DNA of 42,033 nucleotides from Candidatus Methanoplasma reticulitermitis (GCA_031287135.1 JAITTK010000105.1:1-42033); one strand, 5' to 3'. Positions 15,901-24,527 are shown, counted from the stretch's first letter. A program made the numbers and translations. The notes: generated by a model not told the origin, from the letters alone.

Positions 15901-16449
15901 GGGGACCTGACATTCCCGCTCGAGAACACGGTATCCATAACCGGGAAGTTACTGATATCCGCGGAAGGGAAACAGAAAAGGACGGTATCATACATCGATG
16001 AGAGAGGTATCGTGCCCACCGGAAACATAACCGCGGCGATCGACGACAAGATATACGTGGGCGACGGGTCCGGCTTCGACGATACGGACTTCGAGATCGG
16101 CGGCTGGCTGTTAAACGGTTCGGCTGATAACACATACGATCCCGGGGATGAGTACACGGTGGTGGGCAACACCTCATTCGTCGCGGTCTGGAATCAGAAA
16201 GTCTGGAATATCAAATACGAGTTCGATCCTTTCGCGGTATCGCTCGACGACGGATTCAACGGCGACCCTCCCGATAAGGTGCTGTCCGGAGAGGTATGCT
16301 ATTTCGTCATCAACCTGGATGTGCTTCATGATCTGGAAAATACACATGTGGCCGTCAGTGGAGTGAGTGCGGCACCGATGTTGACCGCGGACGCGACGAA
16401 CCCTCAGAGGATCCACGTGTACATATACGGTGTGTCATCGGACATATAG
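12952..16449 (+). CDS. Giant surface protein 1, N-terminal part up to in-frame UAG
   Basis: 1165 residues before the UAG at 16447. Residues about 12-35 (ASALVVVIVVLMMLAVPFTV) form a signal or anchor segment. Residues about 47-115 form one Listeria-Bacteroides (InlB B-type) repeat ending in LYAVWG. Residues about 270-745 hold 13 glycine-rich units centred on GAGIGGGG with a period of about 36-40 residues. Each is followed by a beta-strand stretch of the type VTISGGxVxI, suggesting a solenoid. A beta-rich region follows, with another WxxxGSADNTYDPGDEY repeat near the end. There is no membrane anchor in this part. The reading frame continues without shift after the UAG for another 1633 codons. 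The protein is predicted to be secreted and to act in adhesion or surface coating; no enzyme motif seen. GGAG precedes the ATG by about 9 bases. Confidence 0.85.
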   Translation: MKLDSDRGGRASALVVVIVVLMMLAVPFTVMSLGEGRQTEASDTYDVGYYSDGILFNTVSYGSEEDPEVKFDPIPQKDDSVFLGWSTDSAATGADYTVYGSRSFDPSNADRLYAVWGQIGIDAMFEMSVTDLVITYSNGIYSVNGSQLSGNYIKITGASATVENSGRIIVQSTAAAGSADQLYILMDGLGLTRPNNAGGVIDITPGCSVNLQYSGKNEFKLNVGGNAAATVTAVIRVSGDTTFVLQGQGKTSGDNGPGLHIDVRATRGHTAVSGIGGNGTISGTAENGGNIQIESGNLEIDLYCSSYSCMTGIGGGGSGDSGSVSGSGGNITINGGSTRISTSGTYTESTAIGGGATSRGIPGSSGNISINGGKISIIQESRTVMLSGSGIGGGGGYNQGAGGIVDSIVIKNSDISIIQNGDDIVTGAGIGGGGSYSASSPGIMGPITISDSNIVIKQIAQSYMVGAGIGGGGIYSRSSGSAGSAQVVIENSSVEIDQLSEYVCGAGIGGGGSYSGRGGSAEVSISDSEICINQVGYLASAGIGGGGVRSGSADAGNGTVTITGGIVEINRETDTGRWGFGAGIGGGGQGISGKAGSGTVTMNDATVHVTNKHGNNGGTYGLYGAGIGGGGTWNTQGAGEGTVVINGGDVRVSATSGNAKLRGAGIGGGGSNTSTGAYGDVTVTSGSVTVTMSSPNGMSGAGIGGGSNQNNAPTGDYMQTKVSINGGTVTVNRLEGTLYGQDIGTGGTLDNNSNIISATVNGGSIKVTGGEGGNNLYLGPSYPGSRPKNTPVSSTGPSEYVNKTVVGLAPGDVVISVLVRADGVNNLIGGRNYDLGYRYHDFGINAKHEADNDLYVYLPSNTANHNDVSVEVSDAGEVKWFRSDSSDARTNNAARMDATNTYYRVNYSLGNGLINREDIVHVKSGQADALIETLFVYDTYSYGGYVAPQNISLGMYDGSGYVGQSDYEYSTQWTGEGTSADREGDLTFPLENTVSITGKLLISAEGKQKRTVSYIDERGIVPTGNITAAIDDKIYVGDGSGFDDTDFEIGGWLLNGSADNTYDPGDEYTVVGNTSFVAVWNQKVWNIKYEFDPFAVSLDDGFNGDPPDKVLSGEVCYFVINLDVLHDLENTHVAVSGVSAAPMLTADATNPQRIHVYIYGVSSDI
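16447..16449 (+). other. In-frame UAG inside giant surface gene 1
   Basis: The codon order around it is GTG TCA TCG GAC ATA TAG GTC TTC ATA TCC GTG GAT. It lies in the same frame (codon 1166) as both halves, with coding-like sequence on both sides: VYIYGVSSDI before and VFISVDPIEF after, an alternating beta-strand pattern. No other stop occurs in 2799 codons. TAG is not used to end any intact gene in the window. It could be a pyrrolysine codon, a suppressed stop, or a one-base nonsense mutation of codons such as AAG or CAG. Confidence 0.85.
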
Positions 16450-19400
16450 GTCTTCATATCCGTGGATCCGATAGAATTCACCATAATCCTGCCCGTTGAT
16501 GTGACCGGTCAATACGAGATAAATCTCCAGGAAAGGGTGCATATTGTGGAGAGCGGCGGCAGTCTGGTATTCGAGATAAATTCGATCGGGCCCGTCAGTA
16601 ATCTCAGCGTGAAGATTTCACGCAACGGAGGTCCGCTGGATGATGTGCGGTTGAAGCCAGACGGTGACTATAAGGCGACGTGTTCTCTTATCAACATCAC
16701 ATACAATGCCAGGATCGTCATATTCTTGGATCAGGTGACCCTGAGACTGCCGGAATCCGGCAACAATGCCGGATTCGTCACATATCCGTCAGGATTGAAG
16801 ACGATGGCTGCAGGATCGGATTTCCAATTCTGGATAATGGTTAACGAGAACTACGACCCTTCCACCCTCATCGTGAAATTCATCAACGACTACGTAGTGT
16901 CCTCGGAAACACTGCCGAATCCGGTCCCGGACCAACACGGCGTCTATGGCTACAGTGTAACGGTGCAGGACCATTCTTCGGTGGAGGTCGAAGTTCAGAA
17001 AATGAAGCACCGGTTCAAAGTCCAGGGCGGCATGGGATACAAGCTCTACAGCCCTCTCGATCCAACCTCGGAGGTCAATGAGATAGATCAGGTATACGAT
17101 CGCGGGACGATCCCGGCCTTTTTCATAAAAGTCGAGGACGGTTATGACATAAACGAATTCAATGTGCATACCACACCGTCGACGGCGAACAACGGGACCG
17201 TGACCCGCGGATCGAACAACCAGTACGGCTGGTACTACTATGTATCCGATTTCAGTGGCGATGTGGAGGTCACGATAGAGGCCGGCAAGCTGAGGCATAC
17301 GGTCGTGGTTCTGTCGGGGGACGGGTTCTCCACGGACCCGCTTCCGGGAGTGTACAGATACGAGGCGGATTCCAGGATCGATGTGACCGTCCATGCCCTC
17401 ATGGGCTATGACATAAACTCCGATGAGGTCTCGGTGAGATTGATATGGAGCGGCGGGGAGATAGACTTCGAAAGGGGAACGCAAACCGCGAACACCTTCA
17501 GTCTGGATGGGATAAACGGATCAGGGACCATATCGATATATGTCCCGAAGATGACCTATTCGATATCATATTCCCCCAACGGGGGCCGGGGAACGCTTCC
17601 GGACACGGCCATCGTGGAGTATCAGGGGTCGTACACCGTATCGTCCGCAGCGAGTCTCGTCAAATCGGGATACACGTTCGGCGGCTGGGCATCTTCGCAC
17701 GATGCATCATCCGCAGACATGAGCAATGTCCGTCTGGACAACATAAGCAGAAACTACATCCTGTATGCATACTGGGTACCGATCAAGATAACCATTACAT
17801 ACAATGTGAACGGCGGGACCGGCGAAGCACCCGTATCGACAGTTGTCGGCGTCGACTATTCCGACAGTACCAGTTTCGTTGCGGCCATGAGGCCGGCGGG
17901 GATGGTGTTCGGAGACTCGTCATTCAGCAACTGGAACACCAGTCCGTACGGTTCCGGGGAGATGTACGTGCCCGGCAGCACGTACAGTCTGCCGACAACC
18001 GAATACACGACGCTCTACGCCTGGTGGACGAACTTTGTCATATTCACGGGCAATGCGGAAGGCGCGTCGATCGTGCCGCCGATAATCGGTACCGTGGGCG
18101 ACAATGCGTTCAAATTCCCCGAGGGACCGACGCATCCGAAAGGATTCACATTCGTCGGTTGGTATGACCCCTCCGTTCCGAATGTGCTGTACGGGGCGGG
18201 CGATATACTCGAGATACCGAGTCAGAGCATCGCATACTATGCGGAGTGGAGATGGGTGGACGTGAACACCGACAACGTGGATGAGGGGATCTTCGATTTC
18301 GTCGGAGATGTCCAGATCCCGGAGAACGGATCGTATGATTTCGAACTCACCGTCAAAGACGGACACACGGGAACGTATGATGTCATGGTGACCAATGACG
18401 TCCTCGATTGGGGAAATCCCCTGATCCCCGTCACGATAACGGGTAACACGGCGAGTTTCTCCGTGGCTGACTCGGGCACCGGCACCCTGTATATCAAGAC
18501 CGAGTTCAAAACGACCGAAGTTACCGTGACGTTCGACCCCGGAAACGGGGTGGAAACCATAAACGGCAATTCATCCGGTTCCATATCCGTGGATTTCAAC
18601 GGTGATTTGCCGTTGACGTACGCATACGCCCCGGGATATGACGGCGCACCGGTCGAGCTCATATACTCGACCGACAACGGCATCAGCTGGACGGTCCTGA
18701 CGGGGAACACTATAAACAACATAACGGTCCCTCTGACAGTATCCTCGACCGACATATACACGGTTTCCGTCAGACAGACTATCGGCACAACGATCACGGG
18801 GGACGGTTTCGTGCTGAAAGGGTATGATTATGAATTCACCGTCACGGTCCAGGAAGGAAGACTCGCGACCGCAGGCTTCGGATACACTCCGCAGTCCTCG
18901 ACGGCTTTGTCCGCCGAGCCGGGGACTGCGGATAGGTTCGTCGTGAATGACGTCGGGGCAGGCAACTCGACCGGCGGATACACGCTGTATGTCGAATCGG
19001 GCATGATCGAAACATATGCCGTGGATTATTCGGGGGTCATATCCCTGGACCCGCTGTTCTTCATGGGAGCGGACTTCGTCAATTCCGGAAGCGATTACAC
19101 CTTCGTCGTCGGTCTGAAAACAGAGTACGAGGGCCTCGGAAGCACTTTCGCGGTCAAATACAGAATCGGCGTTTCGGGAACGGAAACCCCCGTGAACACT
19201 CCCGAGTACACAATAGAGGCGTCCCTGATCCACGATACGATCTATATCTGGGTCGAAGAGAACGATCTCTATCTGCCGGTTATCCTGGCAACCCCCGGCA
19301 ACGGAGTGGATGCCATTGCCGTCGATGCGATGGACGATGGCAGCGGAGGGTACAAAATAGCGTACGGGTCGACACTGACGATAACCGTCTCGATGTCGTC

Positions 19401-21351
19401 CGGATACGACGGGGCACCCGTCAGGGTGTCTTACAGGTACGACGGAGGGCCGGAGCAGTTCGTCAGAATGTCCGGGCAGTCCGTTGCTCTGGCCGGCATC
19501 CATGCGGGGATAACCATCTCGACCGTGGATATCTACAAAGCGGACAAGACGACGCATGTATCGCCGAGTGTGACGCTCAGCGGAGCGGACTTCGTCATCG
19601 CCGGGGACACTTACACGGTGAACGCGACATCAGGCCTTTCTGGCGTGAACCCGATTGTCGTATACGGGTTCAACGAAACCGATTGGATCCCGATGGTATT
19701 CGCCAACAACCAATATATGACGGAGGCAGTGTCCGGCACCGGATACACCCTGTTCATAAAAGCGGACCCGGGAGTAACGTATGCCATAGATACGACCGGC
19801 ATGGATGAGTATGAGGCACTCGTATTCTCCGGGAACAGCTACGTACCGGCCGGTTCCGATTACACGTTCACCGTTGTCCTGAATTCCCCCGGTTACACGG
19901 GGATGTTCGTGACGGAGTACTCTGCGGACGGAAAGATGACGTGGATCGAACTGATCCTGGACGGATCCGACAGCGGTGTCGTCACCGCGGCACAGATAGG
20001 GACGCCGGCAGACGGTACGCTGTACCTGAGGGCGGTCAACCACTCGTCGGACCCGCTGATGGTGCCGGTGACCCTGACACTCGGCAACGGTGTATCGGCG
20101 GTCAATGGATCGTACACCGTGCTGATGGTGCAGCACGGCACCTTGAATTATCAACTGACGGCGGAGATGTCTCCCGGATACACCGGGGCATCGGTCGTGT
20201 ATTCGTACACGGCGGACGGGGCGACGCACCCCGTCACCGGCGGCGGGATACCGTCCGTCGTCACTGCGATGACCCTCTACACGGTACCCATCTACAAGGT
20301 GTCCTACAGCTCTGTACGCGGCACTTCCCCATCGGCGGAATTCGTTATCGAGGGAGGATCGGTGACCACGGCGGCGATGTCCGATATCGGCACTCACCGT
20401 TTCTATGGTTGGAGCATAGACAGTTCCGCCCAGTATATCTCGTACGGAGCAGGGATAACGTATCCCGTGAGCGAGATGGCCCCGGGTTCATACGAGATAA
20501 CGCTCTATGCATTCTGGATCGATTCCTCCGGGACAGAGATATATTTGATCTATGTGTCGAACGGAGGGAGCGACAGCATACCGAGAGTGGGATACAGCGC
20601 GGGAGAATATGCTACTGTGACCTCGATAATACCGACAAGGTCCGGATACATCTTCACCGGATGGCTGGGCGAGGACAACAGAAGATACGCGGCGGGCAGC
20701 AGTATACTCATGAACGACACATTCGTGCTTATCGCCCAATGGTCCGAGGAGATCGTCAATCAGACGTTCACCATAACGTCCGCAGCCGATCCGGGTGCCG
20801 TGATATCGCCGGCGGGAAATGTCACGGTCGGCATATTCGGAAGCGTGACTTTCGAATTCTCGGCCAAGGAAGGATATTCACTGTCCGATATCATAATCGA
20901 CGGGGTGAGCTATCCGCAGTTCGCGTCCCTGGGACACTATACGTTCGAGAATGTGATCGGGGATCACACGATAGAGGTAAAGAACGTAAAAACGACGATC
21001 GTCCTGGACATAAGCATCGACGGAAACGGCAGGGTCGAATACAGTGTGAACGGCGGCGGTTTCGAGGAGTATTCGGAACCCGTCACAATGGCCGCGGACG
21101 TGAATGTGACACTGAGGGCATATGCAGGCAATGGACACCACTTCGTAAACTGGTCAGGCACGGCATCGGGCAGCGACTCCGAGATACAGATACTGAATGT
21201 GCGCGACTCGATACAGATGAATGCGGCATTCGAGGAGAACGGTCTCCTGTCCGGTATTTCAGGCATGTTCATGTGGTTGCTGTTGTTATTGCTGATTCTG
21301 CTGGTGATCGCAATGATCCTGATATACTCACGGGACCGTTCGACGCAGTGA
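16450..21351 (+). CDS. Giant surface protein 1, part after the UAG, with membrane anchor
   Basis: 1633 residues in frame with the preceding part. A GTG at 16462 could act as an independent start but has no convincing ribosome binding site, and the product would lack a signal peptide. Three Listeria-Bacteroides repeats (YSPNGGRGTLP...GWASS, YNVNGGTG..., FVGWYDPS...YAEW) lie at combined residues about 1535-1767. Long beta repeats with the motif SGYDGAPVxVxY recur at about 1900, 2150 and 2400. A further InlB-type repeat (FTGWLGEDNRRY) lies near 2532-2598, then two divergent bacterial-repeat domains. The C-terminal membrane segment MFMWLLLLLLILLVIAMILI is followed by a short basic tail YSRDRSTQ. 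So the anchor lies here and the signal lies before the UAG. Confidence 0.85.
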   Translation, partial: VFISVDPIEFTIILPVDVTGQYEINLQERVHIVESGGSLVFEINSIGPVSNLSVKISRNGGPLDDVRLKPDGDYKATCSLINITYNARIVIFLDQVTLRLPESGNNAGFVTYPSGLKTMAAGSDFQFWIMVNENYDPSTLIVKFINDYVVSSETLPNPVPDQHGVYGYSVTVQDHSSVEVEVQKMKHRFKVQGGMGYKLYSPLDPTSEVNEIDQVYDRGTIPAFFIKVEDGYDINEFNVHTTPSTANNGTVTRGSNNQYGWYYYVSDFSGDVEVTIEAGKLRHTVVVLSGDGFSTDPLPGVYRYEADSRIDVTVHALMGYDINSDEVSVRLIWSGGEIDFERGTQTANTFSLDGINGSGTISIYVPKMTYSISYSPNGGRGTLPDTAIVEYQGSYTVSSAASLVKSGYTFGGWASSHDASSADMSNVRLDNISRNYILYAYWVPIKITITYNVNGGTGEAPVSTVVGVDYSDSTSFVAAMRPAGMVFGDSSFSNWNTSPYGSGEMYVPGSTYSLPTTEYTTLYAWWTNFVIFTGNAEGASIVPPIIGTVGDNAFKFPEGPTHPKGFTFVGWYDPSVPNVLYGAGDILEIPSQSIAYYAEWRWVDVNTDNVDEGIFDFVGDVQIPENGSYDFELTVKDGHTGTYDVMVTNDVLDWGNPLIPVTITGNTASFSVADSGTGTLYIKTEFKTTEVTVTFDPGNGVETINGNSSGSISVDFNGDLPLTYAYAPGYDGAPVELIYSTDNGISWTVLTGNTINNITVPLTVSSTDIYTVSVRQTIGTTITGDGFVLKGYDYEFTVTVQEGRLATAGFGYTPQSSTALSAEPGTADRFVVNDVGAGNSTGGYTLYVESGMIETYAVDYSGVISLDPLFFMGADFVNSGSDYTFVVGLKTEYEGLGSTFAVKYRIGVSGTETPVNTPEYTIEASLIHDTIYIWVEENDLYLPVILATPGNGVDAIAVDAMDDGSGGYKIAYGSTLTITVSMSSGYDGAPVRVSYRYDGGPEQFVRMSGQSVALAGIHAGITISTVDIYKADKTTHVSPSVTLSGADFVIAGDTYTVNATSGLSGVNPIVVYGFNETDWIPMVFANNQYMTEAVSGTGYTLFIKADPGVTYAIDTTGMDEYEALVFSGNSYVPAGSDYTFTVVLNSPGYTGMFVTEYSADGKMTWIELILDGSDSGVVTAAQIGTPADGTLYLRAVNHSSDPLMVPVTLTLGNGVSAVNGSYTVLMVQHGTLNYQLTAEMSPGYTGASVVYSYTADGATHPVTGGGIPSVVTAMTLYTVPIYKVSYSSVRGTSPSAEFVIEGGSVTTAAMSDIGTHRFYGWSIDSSAQYISYGAGITYPVSEMAPGSYEITLYAFWIDSSGTEIYLIYVSNGGSDSIPRVGYSAGEYATVTSIIPTRSGYIFTGWLGEDNRRYAAGSSILMNDTFVLIAQWSEEIVNQTFTITSAADPGAVISPAGNVTVGIFGSVTFEFSAKEGYSLSDIIIDGVSYPQFASLGHYTFENVIGDHTIEVKNVKTTIVLDISIDGNGRVEYSVNGGGFEEYSEPVTMAADVNVTLRAYAGNGHHFVNWSGTASGSDSEIQILNVRDSIQMNAAFEENGLLSGISGMFMWLLLLLLILLVIAMILIYSRDRSTQ

Positions 21352-21470
21352 GGATCTCGAGGGACGGGTCTCGCATGAACGGAAAGGACAGGGTCCGCAG
21401 GGAAAAATCATATTCGTCCTCGGTCGAAGGGAGGGGTTCCGCGGGAACGGAGACCTGCCGCATGTGAGGC

Positions 21471-21517
21471 GGCATGGCACCCCGGACCCGTCTCCCGGTC
21501 GGGACGGGGGCCATGCC
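21471..21517 (+). other. Strong nested hairpin downstream of giant gene 1
   Basis: Outer stem GGCATGG (21471-21477) pairs with CCATGCC (21511-21517). Inner stem CCCGTC (21487-21492) pairs with GACGGG (21503-21508). It lies 120 bases after the stop of giant gene 1, in the 302-base stretch before the convergent permease gene. It may stabilise the mRNA end or be part of a small structured RNA; no known RNA family is recognised. Confidence 0.5.
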
Positions 21518-21570
21518 GTACCGAGGTATGCGGCCGGCAGGCCGGCAACGCAGCACCGTTGAACAAAACC

Positions 21571-21597
21571 GCTGTCGCAAGACAGCATAACCTTATT
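21571..21597 (+). terminator. GNRA-loop hairpin followed by T-rich tract
   Basis: GCTGTC-GCAA-GACAGC (21571-21586) is a perfect 6-bp stem with a GCAA tetraloop, followed within a few bases by CCTTATTTT. Together with the hairpin at 21471 it separates the convergent giant gene and permease gene and may end one or both transcripts. The rest of 21352-21653 shows no gene. Confidence 0.45.
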
Positions 21598-21653
21598 TTC
21601 CGACACACAGGGTTTATGTAATGTGCCCTCATCCGAGCCGATCGGGGATGGGG

Positions 21654-22940
21654 TCAGCCCGTCAGGATCAGAACGCCCGCGGCGATGAGCAGGGTGATCG
21701 ATGCGACCGGGATACCGATGAGCGCGAACTTCCAGAAATCGAACGATATGCCGTCGGCCGCCGAGCGCTCGGTCACTATAACATTCGCCGCCGAACCTAT
21801 GAGCGTCGCGTTGCCCGCAAGGGTCGAGGAAGCGGCCAGGGCTAACCAAAGCGCCATATCGCCAGCAGGCAGCATATCCGCTATCATGACGGTTGCCGGC
21901 ACATTGCTCACAAGGTTGGACAGTATGGCGGAGAATATCGTCACACCGACCACCGACGGTGTCTCCCCCTCCCCGAAGCCCGGAAAGAGCGAAGCGATCT
22001 GATCCAGCAATCCCGATCCGGACACGCCCCCTATGAGGACGAAGAGACCGATGAAGAACACCAGTACGCCCCAGTCGATCTTCTTGGCCACCCAGACGAT
22101 GTTCCCGGGTGATTTCGACATCACGACGGCAAGTGCCGCTGTGCCGGCCGTCATCGCGATGACGTAAGTCTCGATGCCGATCATGTCCGAAACGGCGAAT
22201 CCGATCAATGCACCGAGGGTTATCGTCACGGTTGCCCGGAGTCTGATTCTATCGACACCGGGGTCGGGATACTCCTGTCCGACACAGGGTCCGGATGTCA
22301 GGTTCTTCCTGAATATAATGCAGATCAGCAGGAACGCGACGGGAAGACACAGGATGGACACTGGGATAGTGTGCATCGCGAAATCAGCGAAGGGGATCCC
22401 GGCCTCCGATGCGATATACGCATTCTGCGGGTTCCCTATCGGGGTGATGAGACTGCCTATGTTTGCCGAGAACATGACTCCGATGAGATACGGTATCGGA
22501 TTCGCATTCGTACTCCTGCAGCACTTTATGACTATCGGGGTGAAGATAAGGACTATCGCGTCATTCAGGGCTATGGCGGAAAGGACCGCACAGACGATCA
22601 TGACATATGCGAGCAATCTCACCTTGTTGCCGGAGTGTCTTACGAGTATGCCGGACACGATCCCGAAGAACCCTGAGAACTCGAGGCCGATCACGAGCAT
22701 CATCATGCCCAGCAAGAGGAGTATCACGTCATGGTTTATGAGACCGGGAACATCGCCTGGGGAGACTATTCCGAAGAGGACCATCAGCGTACCGCCCGCC
22801 GCGGCGGCCGCCCCCCTACCCGCCCTGATCCCGGGAAGGTTCCTGAAAGAGATGAGGGCGTATGTGAAGACGAAGATCGCGGCCGCCACAAGAACAGTGT
22901 TCAGAACCATGCGCCCCGTAACCGCACGGAATCTCGGCAT
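21654..22940 (-). CDS. ArsB/NhaD-type anion permease, probable arsenite exporter
   Basis: 428 residues with 11-12 membrane segments of the ArsB/SLC13 ion-transporter superfamily. Family-like stretches are HDVILLLLGMMMLVIGLEFSGFF, CAVLSAIALNDAIVLIFTPI and IGSLITPIGNPQNAYIA, the last matching the conserved G-x-P-x-N loop. An in-frame second ATG at residue 11 (22910) is an alternative start. Sequence alone does not decide between arsenite, citrate-like anions and Na+/H+ exchange. The head-to-head neighbour is an ArsR-ArsM fusion, which favours arsenite export, and both share a 123-base control region. The stop is TGA, 302 bases from the end of giant gene 1. Confidence 0.75.
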   Translation of the reverse strand: MPRFRAVTGRMVLNTVLVAAAIFVFTYALISFRNLPGIRAGRGAAAAAGGTLMVLFGIVSPGDVPGLINHDVILLLLGMMMLVIGLEFSGFFGIVSGILVRHSGNKVRLLAYVMIVCAVLSAIALNDAIVLIFTPIVIKCCRSTNANPIPYLIGVMFSANIGSLITPIGNPQNAYIASEAGIPFADFAMHTIPVSILCLPVAFLLICIIFRKNLTSGPCVGQEYPDPGVDRIRLRATVTITLGALIGFAVSDMIGIETYVIAMTAGTAALAVVMSKSPGNIVWVAKKIDWGVLVFFIGLFVLIGGVSGSGLLDQIASLFPGFGEGETPSVVGVTIFSAILSNLVSNVPATVMIADMLPAGDMALWLALAASSTLAGNATLIGSAANVIVTERSAADGISFDFWKFALIGIPVASITLLIAAGVLILTG

Positions 22941-23027
22941 TGATTAATTTTTCCGTCGAGCCCGTATGGCGCATCCATCAATGCCATGTATGTCCGGATC
23001 GGGACAGAGATATGCTTTGCGGCTTTG

Positions 23028-23036
23028 TTATAAATA
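23028..23036 (+). promoter_or_regulatory. TATA box of the arsR-arsM gene
   Basis: TTATAAATA is a strong archaeal TATA element. Counting about 27 bases from its centre puts the transcription start near 23059, giving a leader of about 5-15 bases or none. This agrees with the lack of a ribosome binding site before the start. Confidence 0.6.
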
Positions 23037-23057
23037 CATAAATGATCATCTATATGT
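23036..23057. promoter_or_regulatory. Imperfect palindrome, candidate ArsR operator
   Basis: ACATAAATGATCATCTATAT followed by GT is an imperfect palindrome centred on TGATCA, with outer arms ACATA/TATGT. It lies between the TATA box and the start codon, where a bound repressor would block the transcription machinery. AT-rich dyads of this kind are typical ArsR-family binding sites. Release on arsenite would allow autoregulated expression and possibly control the divergent permease. Confidence 0.45.
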
Positions 23058-23063
23058 TACACG

Positions 23064-24527
23064 GTGTGCGGAATGGATGAGACGAGGGTGTTCAGGGCGC
23101 TCGGCGACGGGAACAGGGCAAAGATAGTCAGCATGCTGACCGAGGGGGAGATGTGTGCATGTGAGATCCTGCTCCGTTTCGGTTTCACGCAACCGAACCT
23201 AGCCTATCATATGAAGACACTTTGCGACAGCGGTCTGGTCAGGGGCAGAAAGGAAGGCAGATGGATGTATTATTCGCTGTGCCCGGATGTCATCGACGGG
23301 ATCGGGAAGATGATGAACGCGCTGAGCGGCGGAAAGGGAGGGATCCATACGGACGACGGAAGAAGGGATAGGATACGGGAAGACTACGCATCGATAGCCA
23401 GGAAAGGCGGCGCATCATGTCTTTGCGCAACGAATGCATACGGGCGCGAGGATCTGGAGTTCATCCCCGCCGAGGTGATCGGAAGGAATCAGGGATGTTC
23501 CTCGCCTCTCGCGGATGCGAAAAGATATCTGCGGCGGGGGGACACGATAGCGGACCTCGGATGCGGGGCAGGGCTGGATGTCTTCATCGCCTCCAGGTAC
23601 GTGGGGCCGGAAGGAAAGGCGATAGGCATAGACATGACACCGGAGATGCTGGAGGTCGCAGACAGGGCGAAGGGGGAAGTATCATCCGTGCTGGGATACG
23701 ATAACACGGAGTTCTTCCGGTCATTCATCGAGAAGCTCCCTCTGGAGGATTCATCGGTCGATGTGGTCATATCGAACTGCGTCATCAACCTCTCATCCGA
23801 CAAAGGGGCCGTATTCTCCGAGATATTCAGGGTGCTCAGGCCGGATGGGAGATTCATAATATCAGATGTGTTCTCCCTCGACCCTCTTCCGGAGTACATG
23901 AAGAACGACAGGGATCTCATAAGCCGATGTTTCGGTGGAGCGATGCTGATCCCGGACCTGTACCGTATCGCGGGAGAGGCCGGATTCACGGGGATACATC
24001 CGGTCCATACGGACAGCTATTCCCGCATCGACGGGATGGATTTCATCTCTGCGACGTATTGCGGCAGCAAACCGCATCCTCCCGGCGATGACGCCGGGCG
24101 TTTCACGGCGGTACTGATCGGGCCGCCGTCGAAGGTCGCGATCGAGACGGGGGACGTGTTCGTGAGAGATGTGCCAGCCGAGGTGGAGGCGTCCGTAGCC
24201 GAAATGCTTCGCGGGGATGCGTACAGCCGGTATTTCAGCATATATCGGGACGGTGTCCCCGAGAAGACGGAGGGTGTCAAGGTGCTGCCTGTGCCTGGCC
24301 CCTGTGTGTTCACCGGAAAATTCGCGGTCCCCGTCGGACCGTTTCCGGTGTTCGAGGATGATGACCGACATGTATACAGACTCGGGAAAGCGCTGGAGAT
24401 ATGCAACAAGACCGAGAAGGTTCTCAGCGATCCGTTGTATGGCGGACTGGTGATGATCACAGACCGTTCGGCCGGAAGGGCCGTGGACGCCGCAGAGACT
24501 TGCTGCGGTCCAGAGTGCAAATGCTGA
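23064..24527 (+). CDS. ArsR regulator fused to ArsM arsenite methyltransferase
   Basis: 487 residues from GTG 23064, or 484 from ATG 23073. Residues 1-95 form an ArsR winged helix: FRALGDGNRAKIVSML, the As(III) motif MCACEIL (Cys31 and Cys33, GTG numbering) and the HTH TQPNLAYHMKTLCDSGLV. From about 105 comes an ArsM methyltransferase: SCLCATNAYG, AdoMet loop DLGCGAGLD (164-172), SNCVINL (Cys239) and SRCFGGAM (Cys289), the last two being the arsenic-binding cysteines of ArsM. A C-terminal extension ends in the cysteine-rich tail CCGPECKC. The protein should sense arsenite and methylate it with AdoMet. Fusing the sensor to the enzyme is unusual; the two are normally separate proteins. It lies divergent to the permease. 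Confidence 0.9.
   Translation: MCGMDETRVFRALGDGNRAKIVSMLTEGEMCACEILLRFGFTQPNLAYHMKTLCDSGLVRGRKEGRWMYYSLCPDVIDGIGKMMNALSGGKGGIHTDDGRRDRIREDYASIARKGGASCLCATNAYGREDLEFIPAEVIGRNQGCSSPLADAKRYLRRGDTIADLGCGAGLDVFIASRYVGPEGKAIGIDMTPEMLEVADRAKGEVSSVLGYDNTEFFRSFIEKLPLEDSSVDVVISNCVINLSSDKGAVFSEIFRVLRPDGRFIISDVFSLDPLPEYMKNDRDLISRCFGGAMLIPDLYRIAGEAGFTGIHPVHTDSYSRIDGMDFISATYCGSKPHPPGDDAGRFTAVLIGPPSKVAIETGDVFVRDVPAEVEASVAEMLRGDAYSRYFSIYRDGVPEKTEGVKVLPVPGPCVFTGKFAVPVGPFPVFEDDDRHVYRLGKALEICNKTEKVLSDPLYGGLVMITDRSAGRAVDAAETCCGPECKC

Noticed and set aside
16462..16500. Independent start for the second part of giant gene 1 (GTG 16462)
   Set aside because: No clear ribosome binding site or promoter, no signal peptide after it, and the coding pattern is already continuous before it.
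19941..21467. Open frame of 508 codons on the plus strand
   Set aside because: Arginine/histidine/glycine-rich shadow in another frame of giant gene 1, with no family resemblance.
21471..21600. RNase P or SRP RNA
   Set aside because: Too short, and the conserved cores of these RNAs are not present.
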